In this document: piece after piece, positions 1 to 6,501 of the stretch | How positions within the stretch are numbered: position 1 is the stretch's first letter | How the letters are laid out: each line of letters opens with the position of its first letter | Source of the DNA: Massilia sp. UBA2604 | Lineage (GTDB): Bacteria > Pseudomonadota > Gammaproteobacteria > Burkholderiales > Burkholderiaceae_D | Direction of reading: 5' to 3' | Length of the DNA: 9,087 bases | Assembly: GCA_002339265.1 (NCBI GenBank) | Contig: DDKG01000365.1 | Coordinates: 1-9,087, forward strand | The notes under the pieces: generated by a model | What the model was told of the DNA's origin: nothing | What the model saw: the letters and a program-made list of their open reading frames with translations, nothing else | The model's database searches: none | Translations under genes and position numbers: made by a program

Positions 1-507
1 CATCCGCTGCGCCACCGCTTCGACGACTACGTGGCCGGCTTCATCGAGCGCCTGAAAGGCGACCCGGCCTTCCTGGCCAAGGCCGACGACGTCAAGCGCT
101 ACCTGCTCGAGGACGAGACCGTCAACGCCTATCTCGGTTCGCTGTGGGCCGAGCTGAAGGCCTGGCTCAAGCGCGACCTGGAGAGCGAGGACTCCAACCT
201 GCGCCGCCGCATCGTCGCCATGGGCGCCTGGATCGGCAAGGTGCTGAGCGAAGATCCGGCCTTGCGCCAGTCGCTGCACGAGAATCTCGAAGCCGCCGCG
301 CGTGGCGTGGCGCCCGAGTTCGCGGGCTTCCTGACGCGCCACATCGCCGACACCGTCAAGCAATGGGACGACCGCGAGATGTCGGCCCAGATCGAACTCA
401 ATATCGGCAAGGACCTGCAGTACATCCGCATCAATGGCACCATCGTGGGCGGCATGATCGGCGTGACCTTGTACCTGCTGTCCCACCTGCCCGCGCTCCT
501 GAACTGA
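1..507 (+). CDS. DUF445 family membrane protein, C-terminal part (5' end outside window)
   Basis: The reading frame is open from the first base, so the gene starts upstream and only its last 168 residues are visible. The fragment is mostly charged, amphipathic helix and ends in a hydrophobic segment of about 20 residues (near residues 145-167) just before the TGA stop. The conserved C-terminal signature of DUF445 (YjiN-like) proteins is present: [18 protein letters not shown] leading into that membrane helix. Family members are predicted inner-membrane proteins with a long helical soluble region; no biochemical role is established. A GTG codon at 31 could be mistaken for a start, but the frame and the family-like sequence continue upstream of it. 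The stop is 11 bases from the next gene, whose ribosome-binding site AAGG overlaps the end of this stop codon, so the two are probably cotranscribed. Confidence 0.85.
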   Translation, partial: HPLRHRFDDYVAGFIERLKGDPAFLAKADDVKRYLLEDETVNAYLGSLWAELKAWLKRDLESEDSNLRRRIVAMGAWIGKVLSEDPALRQSLHENLEAAARGVAPEFAGFLTRHIADTVKQWDDREMSAQIELNIGKDLQYIRINGTIVGGMIGVTLYLLSHLPALLN

Positions 508-518
508 AGGCCCTCACC

Positions 519-851
519 ATGCACACGCTCTCGCTGAACGACTGGCTGGCCGCCCACCCCGAAGTCGAGCGCATTCCCGAGCGCGACCTGTACGTGGTGG
601 CGCGCTACATGATCCCGATGGACGCCAACCTGGCCCAGGGCTGCCTGGAAGCCTCCGGCATCCCCGCCATGCTGGCCGATGCCCACCTGATGCAGACCGA
701 CCTGCTGCTGGCGCCGGCCCTGGGCGGCGTGCGCCTGCTGGTCGACGCCGAGCACGTGCAGCAGGCGTATGCGGTGCTCGAAGGCCTGGCGCGCGGCGAC
801 TATGCGCTCGACGAGCATGCGCCGGATGGCGAGTGGCATAAGGCTGAGTAG
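519..851 (+). CDS. DUF2007 domain protein (putative signal-transducing protein family)
   Basis: This is a 110-residue soluble protein with no signal peptide or membrane helix. Residues about 25-92 match the small DUF2007 fold as I remember it: a VARYMIPMDANLAQGCLEA segment, then SGIPAMLAD, then a GGVRLLVDAEHVQQA segment. DUF2007 proteins are related to the PII/GlnB-like ferredoxin fold and are annotated only as putative signal-transducing proteins; the ligand is unknown. The N-terminal 24 residues and the acidic tail fall outside the domain. The ATG at 519 is preceded by AAGG at 507-510 with an 8-base spacer, and it lies 11 bases after the DUF445 stop, which supports this start and a two-gene operon. 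A longer in-frame reading upstream of 519 runs inside the DUF445 gene and is not credible. No terminator is visible after the stop. Confidence 0.8.
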   Translation: MHTLSLNDWLAAHPEVERIPERDLYVVARYMIPMDANLAQGCLEASGIPAMLADAHLMQTDLLLAPALGGVRLLVDAEHVQQAYAVLEGLARGDYALDEHAPDGEWHKAE

Positions 852-942
852 ACCGCGTCGATAAGTGGGGTGACGCACGAAACGATGGCGGCCTGCGGCG
901 TAGGCTGACCTTTTGTGATCAATGATCGAAAGGAGCACCATC

Positions 943-1101
943 ATGCCGCAAGGAGATAAATCGTCGTACACCGACAAGCAGAAGCGCCAGGTCAAGCACA
1001 TCGAGGAAGGCTACGAGAAGAAGGGCGTCGGCAAGAAGGAAGCCGAGCGTCGCGCCTGGGCCACCGAGAACAAGGTCTCGGGCGGCGGCAAGAAGCACTG
1101 A
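943..1101 (+). CDS. Small charged conserved protein (52 aa; 'plasmid stabilization'-type annotation)
   Basis: This short gene encodes 52 residues beginning MPQGDKSSYTDKQKRQ and continuing through HIEEGYEKKG and KEAERRAWATENK to a GGGKK tail. It is very rich in Lys, Glu and Arg, lacks Cys and hydrophobic stretches, and should be a soluble, mostly helical or partly disordered cytoplasmic protein. I recall similar short proteins, with the pattern YTDKQKR...HIEEGYE..G....EAE.RAWATVNK..GGG, in many Proteobacteria. They are often auto-annotated as plasmid stabilization protein with no firm experimental basis. The start is well supported: AGGAG at 931-935 stands 7 bases before the ATG. Its 91-base upstream gap separates it from the DUF2007 gene, so it may have its own promoter, though none is obvious. 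Its function is unknown; a stress-related or nucleic-acid-binding role is only a guess from charge. Confidence 0.72.
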   Translation: MPQGDKSSYTDKQKRQVKHIEEGYEKKGVGKKEAERRAWATENKVSGGGKKH

Positions 1102-1440
1102 AGGAGATAGGATAACGGCCGAATTCAAGCATGGTATGGATCAATCTATGCCTGTGAGCACGGATTACGATGTCATCGACTAAGCGAGCAAGAAAAGGCG
1201 ACTCAGAAATGACGATGCCCCCGGGGGCATGCTTTCGCAGAGGTCACACCGGGGGCTTGCTTTGACTTGATGGTACCGCATTCCTCATCTCGAGCACAGA
1301 TGGCTGGATCATGATAACGGGAGTGCAGAGCGGTCAACACTCATCCTCCAGGTCGATAGCTATCAACTTCGATCTCGCGCCGCGAGACTTTGCTGCTACC
1401 TATCACCGCGTCGGCAAGGAACTTGTCGACCCTACAAACA
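1102..1440. other. Gene-free stretch of about 340 bases with short palindromes
   Basis: No coding region with believable codon use, start and ribosome-binding site is visible on either strand. It contains a perfect 16-base palindrome at 1215-1230 (ATGCCCCC/GGGGGCAT), a near-direct repeat of CCGGGGGCxTGCTTT at 1221-1235 and 1249-1263, a 10-base palindrome GATAGCTATC at 1355-1364 and a small hairpin CTCGC-GCC-GCGAG at 1374-1386. A 15-codon ATG frame at 1136-1183 is too short to call. Base composition is somewhat less GC-rich than the flanking genes, as expected for non-coding DNA. Confidence 0.6.
1215..1230. repeat. Perfect 16-base palindrome, weak hairpin downstream of the small gene
   Basis: ATGCCCCCGGGGGCAT reads the same on both strands. 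As RNA it could fold as a 6-bp stem ATGCCC/GGGCAT with a CCGG loop, followed on the plus strand by GCTTTCG. It could act as a weak terminator for the small gene ending at 1101, but there is no real T-run. The left arm GCCCCC can also pair with a second GGGGGC at 1251-1256. A protein-binding site is an alternative. Confidence 0.35.
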
Positions 1441-1474
1441 ACAACGGCCCGGTTCGCGAGAACCGGGCCGTTGT
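1441..1474 (-). terminator. Strong hairpin terminator of the tRNA-Met unit
   Basis: A perfect 15-bp stem (ACAACGGCCCGGTTC at 1441-1455, its complement at 1460-1474) closes a 4-base loop. Read on the minus strand, it starts 8 bases beyond the CCA end of the downstream tRNA and is followed by the T-rich run TGTTTGT, as expected for intrinsic termination of the tRNA transcript. Confidence 0.75.
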
Positions 1475-1482
1475 GCATAGCA

Positions 1483-1559
1483 TGGTGGTGATAGGTGGAC
1501 TTGAACCACCGACCCCAGCATTATGAGTGCTGTGCTCTAACCAGCTGAGCTATATCACC
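1483..1559 (-). tRNA. tRNA-Met(CAT), elongator type, downstream copy
   Basis: On the minus strand this is a complete 77-base cloverleaf including an encoded CCA. The acceptor stem is GGTGATA/TATCACC with discriminator A; the D arm is GCTC/GAGC; the anticodon arm is CAGCA-CTCATAA-TGCTG with anticodon CAT; the T arm is GGTGG-TTCAAGT-CCACC. The first acceptor pair is a normal G-C, unlike the mismatched 1-72 pair of initiator tRNA. The overall pattern around the anticodon (GAGCACA...CTCATAATG..GGGGTC) follows elongator tRNA-Met rather than the CAT-reading tRNA-Ile2. The sequence is identical base for base to the copy at 1623-1699. It has no promoter of its own that I can see and probably depends on readthrough from the upstream copy. 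Confidence 0.95.
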
Positions 1560-1570
1560 GAAAGCGGGAA

Positions 1571-1614
1571 AAGCAAAAATGGCTTGACTCGTTGGAGAGC
1601 CAAGCCATTTGCTT
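1571..1614 (-). terminator. Terminator-like hairpin between the two tRNA-Met genes
   Basis: The 63-base spacer holds an inverted repeat: AAATGGCTTG at 1577-1586 pairs perfectly with CAAGCCATTT at 1601-1610. With a 2-base bulge the pairing extends to AAGCAA (1571-1576) with TTGCTT (1609-1614). On the minus strand the right arm runs into ATTTTTGCTTTT, which resembles an intrinsic terminator tail. It may cause partial termination, mark an RNA-processing site, or simply keep the two tRNAs from mispairing. Confidence 0.45.
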
Positions 1615-1622
1615 GGAATTCT

Positions 1623-1699
1623 TGGTGGTGATAGGTGGACTTGAACCACCGACCCCAGCATTATGAGTGCTGTGCTCTAACCAGCTGAGCTATATCACC
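1623..1699 (-). tRNA. tRNA-Met(CAT), elongator type, promoter-proximal copy
   Basis: This 77-base minus-strand tRNA, with encoded CCA, is identical to the copy at 1483-1559 in every position, including anticodon CAT and the GGTGATA/TATCACC acceptor stem. It begins 12 bases downstream of a strong -10 box and is the first gene of the tRNA transcript. The flanking bases of the two copies differ apart from the base next to the 5' end, so the duplication is either old with homogenised gene bodies or was limited to the tRNA itself. MiaA, encoded just upstream on the same strand, is not expected to modify this tRNA, because it acts on tRNAs reading codons that begin with U. Confidence 0.95.
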
Positions 1700-1711
1700 G
1701 CAACGACCAAT

Positions 1712-1740
1712 ATTATCGGGCGCGACCGGTTGCGTGTCAA
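1712..1740 (-). promoter_or_regulatory. Strong sigma70-type promoter for the tRNA-Met pair
   Basis: On the minus strand a perfect -35 box TTGACA (1740-1735) is followed after exactly 17 bases by GATAAT (1717-1712), one base from the TATAAT consensus. Transcription would start near 1705, a few bases before the mature tRNA 5' end at 1699. It lies within the 81 bases between the miaA stop and the first tRNA. Confidence 0.85.
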
Positions 1741-1780
1741 GATCGCGGTGTGTTCCGCGCGGAAAAATGTCGCGGTGATG

Positions 1781-2734
1781 TCATTTACCTAACGTCGCCA
1801 GGTGGTCCAGCATTGCCCCCGCCGGGTCGGGGCCCAGGCAATCGATCACGATCCGGTGCGGCATCGCGCGCAGCCAGGTGATCTGGCGCTTGGCCAGCTG
1901 GCGGGTGGCGATGATGCCCCGCTCGCGCAACTCCGCACGGTCGATATTGCCGTCGAGGTAGTCCCAGGCCTGGCGATAGCCGACGCAGCGGATCGAGGGC
2001 AGCGATGGCGACAGGTCGCCGCGTGCGCGCAGGCGCGCCACTTCGGCCACCAGGCCCTCATCGTCGCTGTCGCCCAGCATCTGGTCGAAACGCAGCGCGA
2101 TGCGCTTGTGCAGCACGGATCGATCTTCAGTCTCGAGGCCAAACGACACCAGCTCGAACGGCAGCTCGGGCTTGGAACGCTTTGCCAGCAGGGCCGACAT
2201 CGGCTGGCCGGAAAGCTGGATGATCTCCAGCGCGCGATTGATGCGCTGGGCGTCGTTCGGCGCCAGGCGTGCAGCGGTGACCGGGTCGAGCGCCTGCAGC
2301 TTGGCGTGCATGCCGGGCCAGCCGATGCGTGCGGCTTCTTCCTCGATCGCGGCGCGCAGCTGCGGATCGGCGGTCGGCAAGTCGTCCAGGCCGTCGACCA
2401 GCCCCTTGAAATACATCATCGTGCCGCCCACCAGCAGCGGCAGCCTGCCGCGCGCCGCGATTTCGCCGACCAGGCGGATGGTGTCGTCGCGGAACTGCGC
2501 CACCGAATACGCCTCGAGCGGATCGAGGATGTCGATCAGGTGGTGCGGGACGGCGGCCAGTTCTTCCGGCGTCGGCTTGGCGGTGCCGATGTCCATGCCG
2601 CGATACACCAGGGCCGAATCGACCGAGATGATCTCGCATGGCCGCGTTTGCGCGATGCGCAGCGCGCTTGCCGTCTTGCCGGACGCGGTCGGGCCCATGA
2701 TGGCCACGGCCAGTGGTTTCTTCATATCGCTCAT
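1781..2734 (-). CDS. miaA: tRNA dimethylallyltransferase (tRNA isopentenyltransferase)
   Basis: MiaA transfers the dimethylallyl group of DMAPP to N6 of A37 in tRNAs that read UNN codons, in the cytoplasm. The 317-residue product has the usual family length. Visible landmarks are the P-loop GPTASGKT at residues 14-21, the segment [16 protein letters not shown] from Asp39, HHLID at 64-68 and the conserved GGTMMYF at 103-109. Further on come [11 protein letters not shown] and, near the C-terminus, [11 protein letters not shown] and [14 protein letters not shown], all typical of the family. The ATG at 2734 overlaps the mutL stop by one base (TAATG), so translation is probably coupled; a second Met three codons on (MKKP) is an alternative start. 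The order mutL-miaA is common in Proteobacteria. No good terminator follows the stop, so some transcription may run into the tRNA unit 81 bases on. Confidence 0.96.
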   Translation of the reverse strand: MSDMKKPLAVAIMGPTASGKTASALRIAQTRPCEIISVDSALVYRGMDIGTAKPTPEELAAVPHHLIDILDPLEAYSVAQFRDDTIRLVGEIAARGRLPLLVGGTMMYFKGLVDGLDDLPTADPQLRAAIEEEAARIGWPGMHAKLQALDPVTAARLAPNDAQRINRALEIIQLSGQPMSALLAKRSKPELPFELVSFGLETEDRSVLHKRIALRFDQMLGDSDDEGLVAEVARLRARGDLSPSLPSIRCVGYRQAWDYLDGNIDRAELRERGIIATRQLAKRQITWLRAMPHRIVIDCLGPDPAGAMLDHLATLGK

Positions 2735-4665
2735 TACTGGCCGCGCAAGAACAGTTTGTCGAGCGCGGAGATCTCGAGCTGGACCCAGGTCGGGCGGCCG
2801 TGGTTGCACTGGTCGGCGCGTTCGGTGCTTTCCATCTGGCGCAGCAGCGCGTTCATCTCGGGCACGGCCAGGATGCGGTTGGCGCGCACCGCCGTGTGGC
2901 AGGCGAGGGTGCCGAGCAGTTCGTTGCGGCGCTCGATCAGCACGCGCGAGCCGCCGTATTCGCGCACGTCGCGCAGCACGTCGCGCGCCAGCGTCTGGGC
3001 GTCGGCGTTCTTCAGTAGCGTCGGCACGCTGCGCACGGCCAGCGTGGTCGGCGACAGCGCGGCGATGTCGAAGCCCAGCGCCTTCAGGGTGTCCTGGTGC
3101 TCGGTCGCGGTGGCGACTTCGATCGCGTCGGCGTAGAAGGTCACCGGGATCAGCATCGACTGCACCTGCATCTCCTGGCCTTGGGCCTGGGCATCGAGCG
3201 CGTTCTTGATCTGCTCGTAGAGGATGCGTTCGTGGGCCGCGTGCATGTCGACCAGCACCAGGCCGCGCGTGTTCTGGGCCAGGATGTAGATGCCGTGCAG
3301 CTGGGCCAGCGCGAAGCCGAGCGGGAAGTCGTCGTTCGATAGCGGGCGGTCGGAGGCCGACAGCGGTACGTCCAGCGGGGCGCTTGTTGGCACAGGAATC
3401 GTGGCGCTCGCATCCGACTTGAACAGCGCGCCATAGGCTTCGGTGCGTTGCGCCACGCCGCCTTGCGTCGAGGGATCGTCCCAACGGCTGCCGGCCGGGT
3501 ACGGCGATGGCGAGAAGGTCGACAGCTGCGACCCGAACGAGGTCTGTTCATGCGGCCGCATCTGCGGCGTGGATGGCGATTGCGACAACTGCCACAGCGG
3601 CGTCCCGCTCGGCCTTACCTCGGCCGCCGTGATCGGCGCCGGCACGCTGCCGTGCGCGGTGGCCGAGGTTTGTGCCAGCGTGCGCTGCACCGCGTGGAAC
3701 ACGAACTGGTGCACCGCGCGGCTGTCGCGGAAGCGCACCTCGATCTTCGACGGGTGGACGTTGACGTCGACCAGCGCCGGATCGAGGTCGAGCGACAGCA
3801 CATACGAGGGGAAGCGGTCGCCGTGCAGCACGTCCTGGTAGGCAGCGCGCACCGCGTGCACCAGCACCTTGTCGCGCACGAAGCGTCCGTTCACGTAGAA
3901 GAACTGGCCATCGGCGCGCGCCTTCGAGGCGGTCGGCAGGCCGACGTAGCCGTGCAGGTGCAGCGGACCGGCCGATTCATCCAGCTCGAGGCGCGCCTCG
4001 GCGAAATCGCTGCCGAGGATGTGGGCGCTGCGCTTGGCCGCTTCGCTCACGTTCCAGTGGTCGATCGTGCGGCCGTTGTGCGACAGGCTGAACGACACGT
4101 CCGGTCGCGCCAGCGCGATGCGGCGCACGACCTCGGCGCAGTGGCCGTATTCGGTCTGCTCCGACTTCAGGAACTTGCGCCGCGCAGGCGTATTGAAGTA
4201 CAGGTCCTGCACGTCGATCGTGGTGCCGAAGGCGCCGGACGACGGCGCGACGGTCCCTTCGTGCGAGCCGACGATCTCGTAGGCATGGGCCGCATCCGGC
4301 GTACGCGAGGTGATGCGCACCGAGGCCACCGAGGCGATCGACGCCAGCGCCTCGCCACGAAAGCCCAGCGTGCCCACGTTCTCGAGGTCGTGCAGCGACG
4401 AGATCTTGGAGGTGGCATGGCGCGCCAGCGCCAGCGGCAGCTGTTCCGGCGCGATGCCGCGGCCGTTGTCGGTGATCGCGATGCGCTTGACGCCGCCTTC
4501 CTCGAGGCGCACGGTGATCTGGGTCGCGCCCGCGTCGAGCGCGTTTTCCAGCAGTTCCTTGACGACGGCCGATGGCCGCTCGACCACTTCGCCGGCGGCG
4601 ATCTGCGAGATGAGCTGGTCGGGAAGCTGCTGGATGGGACGATGGGTCGGGGCAGGGGCGTTCAT
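2734..4665 (-). CDS. mutL: DNA mismatch repair protein MutL, endonuclease-motif type
   Basis: MutL links mismatch recognition by MutS to strand incision and excision. With the start used here the product has 643 residues. The N-terminal GHKL ATPase domain shows [11 protein letters not shown] (Glu37 and Asn41 match the catalytic Glu29 and Asn33 of E. coli MutL), DNGRGI (66-71), ATSKI and [11 protein letters not shown] Pro/Ser/Thr-rich linker covers roughly residues 330-440. The C-terminal dimerisation domain contains [12 protein letters not shown] (473-484), matching the metal-binding endonuclease motif DQHA-x2-E-x4-E except for Gln to Met, plus ACHTAVRAN and CNHGRPTW. This suggests intrinsic nicking activity, as in bacteria lacking MutH. 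The start is uncertain: Met at 4665 fits the family N-terminus, which begins close to IQQLP, but has no ribosome-binding site. Met at 4686, seven codons earlier, has AGGGG a few bases upstream. The gene is translationally linked to miaA. Confidence 0.95.
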   Translation of the reverse strand: MNAPAPTHRPIQQLPDQLISQIAAGEVVERPSAVVKELLENALDAGATQITVRLEEGGVKRIAITDNGRGIAPEQLPLALARHATSKISSLHDLENVGTLGFRGEALASIASVASVRITSRTPDAAHAYEIVGSHEGTVAPSSGAFGTTIDVQDLYFNTPARRKFLKSEQTEYGHCAEVVRRIALARPDVSFSLSHNGRTIDHWNVSEAAKRSAHILGSDFAEARLELDESAGPLHLHGYVGLPTASKARADGQFFYVNGRFVRDKVLVHAVRAAYQDVLHGDRFPSYVLSLDLDPALVDVNVHPSKIEVRFRDSRAVHQFVFHAVQRTLAQTSATAHGSVPAPITAAEVRPSGTPLWQLSQSPSTPQMRPHEQTSFGSQLSTFSPSPYPAGSRWDDPSTQGGVAQRTEAYGALFKSDASATIPVPTSAPLDVPLSASDRPLSNDDFPLGFALAQLHGIYILAQNTRGLVLVDMHAAHERILYEQIKNALDAQAQGQEMQVQSMLIPVTFYADAIEVATATEHQDTLKALGFDIAALSPTTLAVRSVPTLLKNADAQTLARDVLRDVREYGGSRVLIERRNELLGTLACHTAVRANRILAVPEMNALLRQMESTERADQCNHGRPTWVQLEISALDKLFLRGQ

Positions 4666-4671
4666 GCCGCG

Positions 4672-4677
4672 ATTATA
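4672..4677 (-). promoter_or_regulatory. Perfect TATAAT just upstream of the mutL start
   Basis: On the minus strand a consensus TATAAT occupies 4677-4672. Transcription from it would begin about seven bases further on, at or next to the A of the ATG at 4665, giving a leaderless mutL mRNA. The corresponding -35 position (about 4695-4700, GATCCA) matches poorly, so this is only a candidate promoter. Confidence 0.3.
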
Positions 4678-4709
4678 TCGCGCCATCCTGCCCCTGGATC
4701 GTCAGTGGC

Positions 4710-5639
4710 TCATTGCTGTTCGCGCACAGGAATCGGCACATTGCACAGGTCGATCGCGCCGGCCGCGACCTTGGTCCACGGGCCGCCGCGGTTGCGCTGG
4801 GCCTCGATCACGGCCTGGAAGGCGGCGCTCTCGGTGCGCATCACCTCGAGCTTGCTGCGCTCAAGCTGCGGGACATCGGCCGCCAGGCGCACGCTGGCGA
4901 TCGGCGTGCGCTGTTCGGCCTTGTCATAGAAACCGAGCGCCGCCGTCCCGCGCGGCATCACGGTGAGCAGCGGCATGCCGGACACGATGCGGCCGACCAC
5001 GGTGATGTTGCGGTCCAGGTGGCGCGGCGCGTGGCCGATCACGGTGTACAGCTGCGAACCGTTGCCGGTATTGGACGCCTCGTCGCGCGCCACGCCGACC
5101 ATCGCGTAGCAGTGCGGCAGCCAGGCCTGGCCGGCCTTCGGGTCGCGCGCGGCCGGGAAACCGTTCACGTGACCCACCTGCGGCGCGTAGACGTCGCGTT
5201 CCTTCAGCTGCGTGAACTGGCCGGTGCCCTTGGCGGGCACGGTGAATTCGGCGTCGACGGTGTTCGCGGCCTTGAACGGGCGTGGCGTTTCTTCGTCCGG
5301 ATCGCCCCATTGCACGACGAAGCCATCTTGCGCGCGCATGATGAACAAGCCATCGAAATAGCGCTCGCGCACCAGCGCGCGGATGTTCGCGGCCGCCTTC
5401 GGTGCGAAACTCGGCGCCAGTTCCATGACCACGCGGCCGGCCGGCAGATCCATGTACAGCGTGTTCTCGGGATCGAGGGGCCGCCAGTCGCCCGGCTTGG
5501 AGGCCTTGACCACATCGGCCACCGAGGGCTTCGGCGGCAACTCCTTCGCTGGCTTGGCTGGCGCAGCGGCGGCGCCGTTCGCGGACAGGGCCAGCAGTGC
5601 GGCGCCGGTGATTGCGTGGATCGTGGTCACTGCCTTCAC
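4710..5639 (-). CDS. Secreted cyclophilin-type peptidyl-prolyl cis-trans isomerase
   Basis: The product (309 residues) is a predicted periplasmic cyclophilin-like prolyl isomerase, which would help fold envelope proteins. The GTG at 5639 is chosen because AGGGAG stands 5 bases upstream and a signal peptide follows at once: a basic N-terminus, a hydrophobic core [11 protein letters not shown] and a cleavage region [11 protein letters not shown] near residue 26. An in-frame ATG at 5714 would put 25 hydrophilic residues before the signal and is less likely. The cyclophilin core spans about residues 60-250: [13 protein letters not shown] holds Arg102, Phe107 and Gln110, matching Arg55, Phe60 and Gln63 of human CypA, and [11 protein letters not shown] matches the NGSQFF segment. 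Positions equal to CypA Trp121 and His126 appear to be His and Ile, so activity may differ. About 55 further residues form a C-terminal extension. The stop lies 23-44 bases before mutL, so cotranscription is likely. Confidence 0.85.
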   Translation of the reverse strand: MKAVTTIHAITGAALLALSANGAAAAPAKPAKELPPKPSVADVVKASKPGDWRPLDPENTLYMDLPAGRVVMELAPSFAPKAAANIRALVRERYFDGLFIMRAQDGFVVQWGDPDEETPRPFKAANTVDAEFTVPAKGTGQFTQLKERDVYAPQVGHVNGFPAARDPKAGQAWLPHCYAMVGVARDEASNTGNGSQLYTVIGHAPRHLDRNITVVGRIVSGMPLLTVMPRGTAALGFYDKAEQRTPIASVRLAADVPQLERSKLEVMRTESAAFQAVIEAQRNRGGPWTKVAAGAIDLCNVPIPVREQQ

Positions 5640-5668
5640 GTGTTCTCCCTTTAAATGTGTATCGGGCA

Positions 5669-5674
5669 ATTGTA
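5669..5674 (-). promoter_or_regulatory. Candidate -10 box (TACAAT) for the isomerase-mutL-miaA cluster
   Basis: Minus-strand TACAAT at 5674-5669 lies about 30 bases before the GTG start at 5639 and would give a short leader containing the AGGGAG ribosome-binding site. No good -35 box stands 16-18 bases upstream, so support is weak. Confidence 0.25.
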
Positions 5675-5704
5675 GTCGTAAATATCTGGCAAAGGCCGGA
5701 ACGG

Positions 5705-5710
5705 TATAAT
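5705..5710 (+). promoter_or_regulatory. -10 box (TATAAT) for the DedA-family gene
   Basis: A consensus TATAAT at 5705-5710 lies 24 bases before the ATG at 5735, giving a leader of roughly 17-18 bases that still contains the ribosome-binding site AGGAA (5726-5730). The -35 position (about 5682-5687, ATATCT) is a poor match, so an activator or an extended upstream element may contribute. Confidence 0.5.
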
Positions 5711-5734
5711 GCAAGGCTCTCCTCTAGGAATATC

Positions 5735-6382
5735 ATGGACCTGATGCACCTGTTCGACATGCTGCTGCACGTCGACAAATCCCTCGGCACCCTGCTGGCC
5801 CAATACGGCACCTACGTCTACCTTGTCCTGTTCGCCATCGTGTTCTGCGAGACCGGCCTGGTGGTCCTGTTCTTCTTCCCGGGCGACACCCTGCTGTTCA
5901 TCGCCGGCGCCTTCTGCGCCACTGGCGAGATGAGTTATCCGCTACTGACGACCTTGCTCGTGACCGCCGCCGTCACCGGCAATACGGTGAACTATTTCGT
6001 CGGCGAAGCGGTGGGCCATCGCATGTTCACGCATAACTATCGCTGGATTAACAAGGACGCCCTCACGCGCACCCATGCCTTCTTCGAAAAGCATGGCGGC
6101 AAGACCATCATCCTGGCGCGCTTCGTGCCGGTGGTGCGCACCTTCGCGCCATTCGTCGCCGGCGTGTCCGACATGACGCACACCCGCTTCCAGCTGTACA
6201 ACGTCGCCGGGGCGCTGCTGTGGGTGGTCAGCCTGGTGACGGCCGGTTATTTCTTCGGCCACGTGCCGATCATCAAGGACCATTTGACCGAGATCGTGCT
6301 GGTCGGCGTGAGCGCGGCCATCGTGCCGCTGGCAATTGGCGGTCTGTACAAACTTGGCCGGCGCATGCTGCACCGTAGTTGA
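5735..6382 (+). CDS. DedA family (VTT/SNARE-associated domain) membrane protein
   Basis: This 215-residue inner-membrane protein belongs to the DedA family, whose members recycle undecaprenyl phosphate or other polyprenyl lipid carriers and affect proton-motive-force homeostasis and envelope integrity. The key family residues are in place: Glu39 in FCETGLVVLFFFPGD and Asp51 at its end, and Arg129 and Arg135 in ARFVPVVRTFAPFVAG. These match, at almost the same numbering, the essential Glu39, Asp51, Arg130 and Arg136 of E. coli YqjA. Hydrophobic segments lie near residues 27-47, 52-63, 70-88, 137-173 (two helices or a re-entrant loop) and 185-206, and the C-terminus is basic. The start ATG has AGGAA 4 bases upstream and lies 24 bases after a TATAAT box. 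The gene is divergent from the isomerase and stands alone, ended by a hairpin at 6405-6429. Confidence 0.92.
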   Translation: MDLMHLFDMLLHVDKSLGTLLAQYGTYVYLVLFAIVFCETGLVVLFFFPGDTLLFIAGAFCATGEMSYPLLTTLLVTAAVTGNTVNYFVGEAVGHRMFTHNYRWINKDALTRTHAFFEKHGGKTIILARFVPVVRTFAPFVAGVSDMTHTRFQLYNVAGALLWVVSLVTAGYFFGHVPIIKDHLTEIVLVGVSAAIVPLAIGGLYKLGRRMLHRS

Positions 6383-6404
6383 CAATTGATGTAAATAAGT
6401 CGGC

Positions 6405-6429
6405 AAAAGGCGCAAATTCAGCGCCTTTT
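6405..6429 (+). terminator. Intrinsic terminator after the DedA-family gene
   Basis: A 9-bp stem AAAAGGCGC/GCGCCTTTT with loop AAATTCA starts 22 bases after the stop and runs into TTTTGTTG. The A-tract on the left arm makes it potentially active in both directions. Confidence 0.8.
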
Positions 6430-6501
6430 GTTGCTGCAGCGCACTCAAGTTAGCTGCGCCGGGTCCGATAAGGATAGGGTAAGCCCACTATCTGGACATC
6501 C

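Noticed and set aside
129..1001. Minus-strand frame of 290 codons across the DUF445, DUF2007 and small-protein genes
   Set aside because: It runs opposite three supported plus-strand genes with ribosome-binding sites and has no family resemblance.
1136..1183. 15-codon ATG frame (MDQSMPVSTDYDVID)
   Set aside because: Too short and without a clearly placed ribosome-binding site; it cannot be distinguished from chance.
1262..1290. TTGACT at 1262-1267 as a -35 box
   Set aside because: No -10-like sequence occurs 16-18 bases downstream and no gene follows on that strand.
1401..1409. TATCACCGC resembling the 5' end of the tRNA-Met genes, as a remnant of a third copy
   Set aside because: Only 8-9 bases match; the expected D-arm sequence next to it is absent.
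1311..1526. 71-codon plus-strand frame reaching into the first tRNA
   Set aside because: It crosses the terminator hairpin and the antisense of a tRNA, has no ribosome-binding site, and its end is just the reverse of the tRNA T arm.
1753..1764. Palindrome TTCCGCGCGGAA as a miaA terminator
   Set aside because: The stem is only 4 bp with a 4-base loop and no T-run on the minus strand.
1802..3136. Long open frame of about 440 codons antisense to miaA and mutL
   Set aside because: It is a high-GC shadow frame, rich in Arg, Ala and His with no recognisable domain, opposite two clear housekeeping genes.
2735..3484. N-terminal extension of the miaA frame
   Set aside because: These 250 codons are an alternative frame of the mutL C-terminal region; MiaA proteins begin just before the P-loop, at the ATG at 2734.
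3448..4929. Open frame of nearly 500 codons antisense to mutL
   Set aside because: Composition is Arg/Ala/Val/Gln-rich with no domain; it only reflects third-position GC bias of mutL on the other strand.
5670..5710. TTGTAG (5670-5675) as the -35 partner of TATAAT at 5705-5710
   Set aside because: The spacing is 29 bases, far outside the 16-18 range for sigma70.
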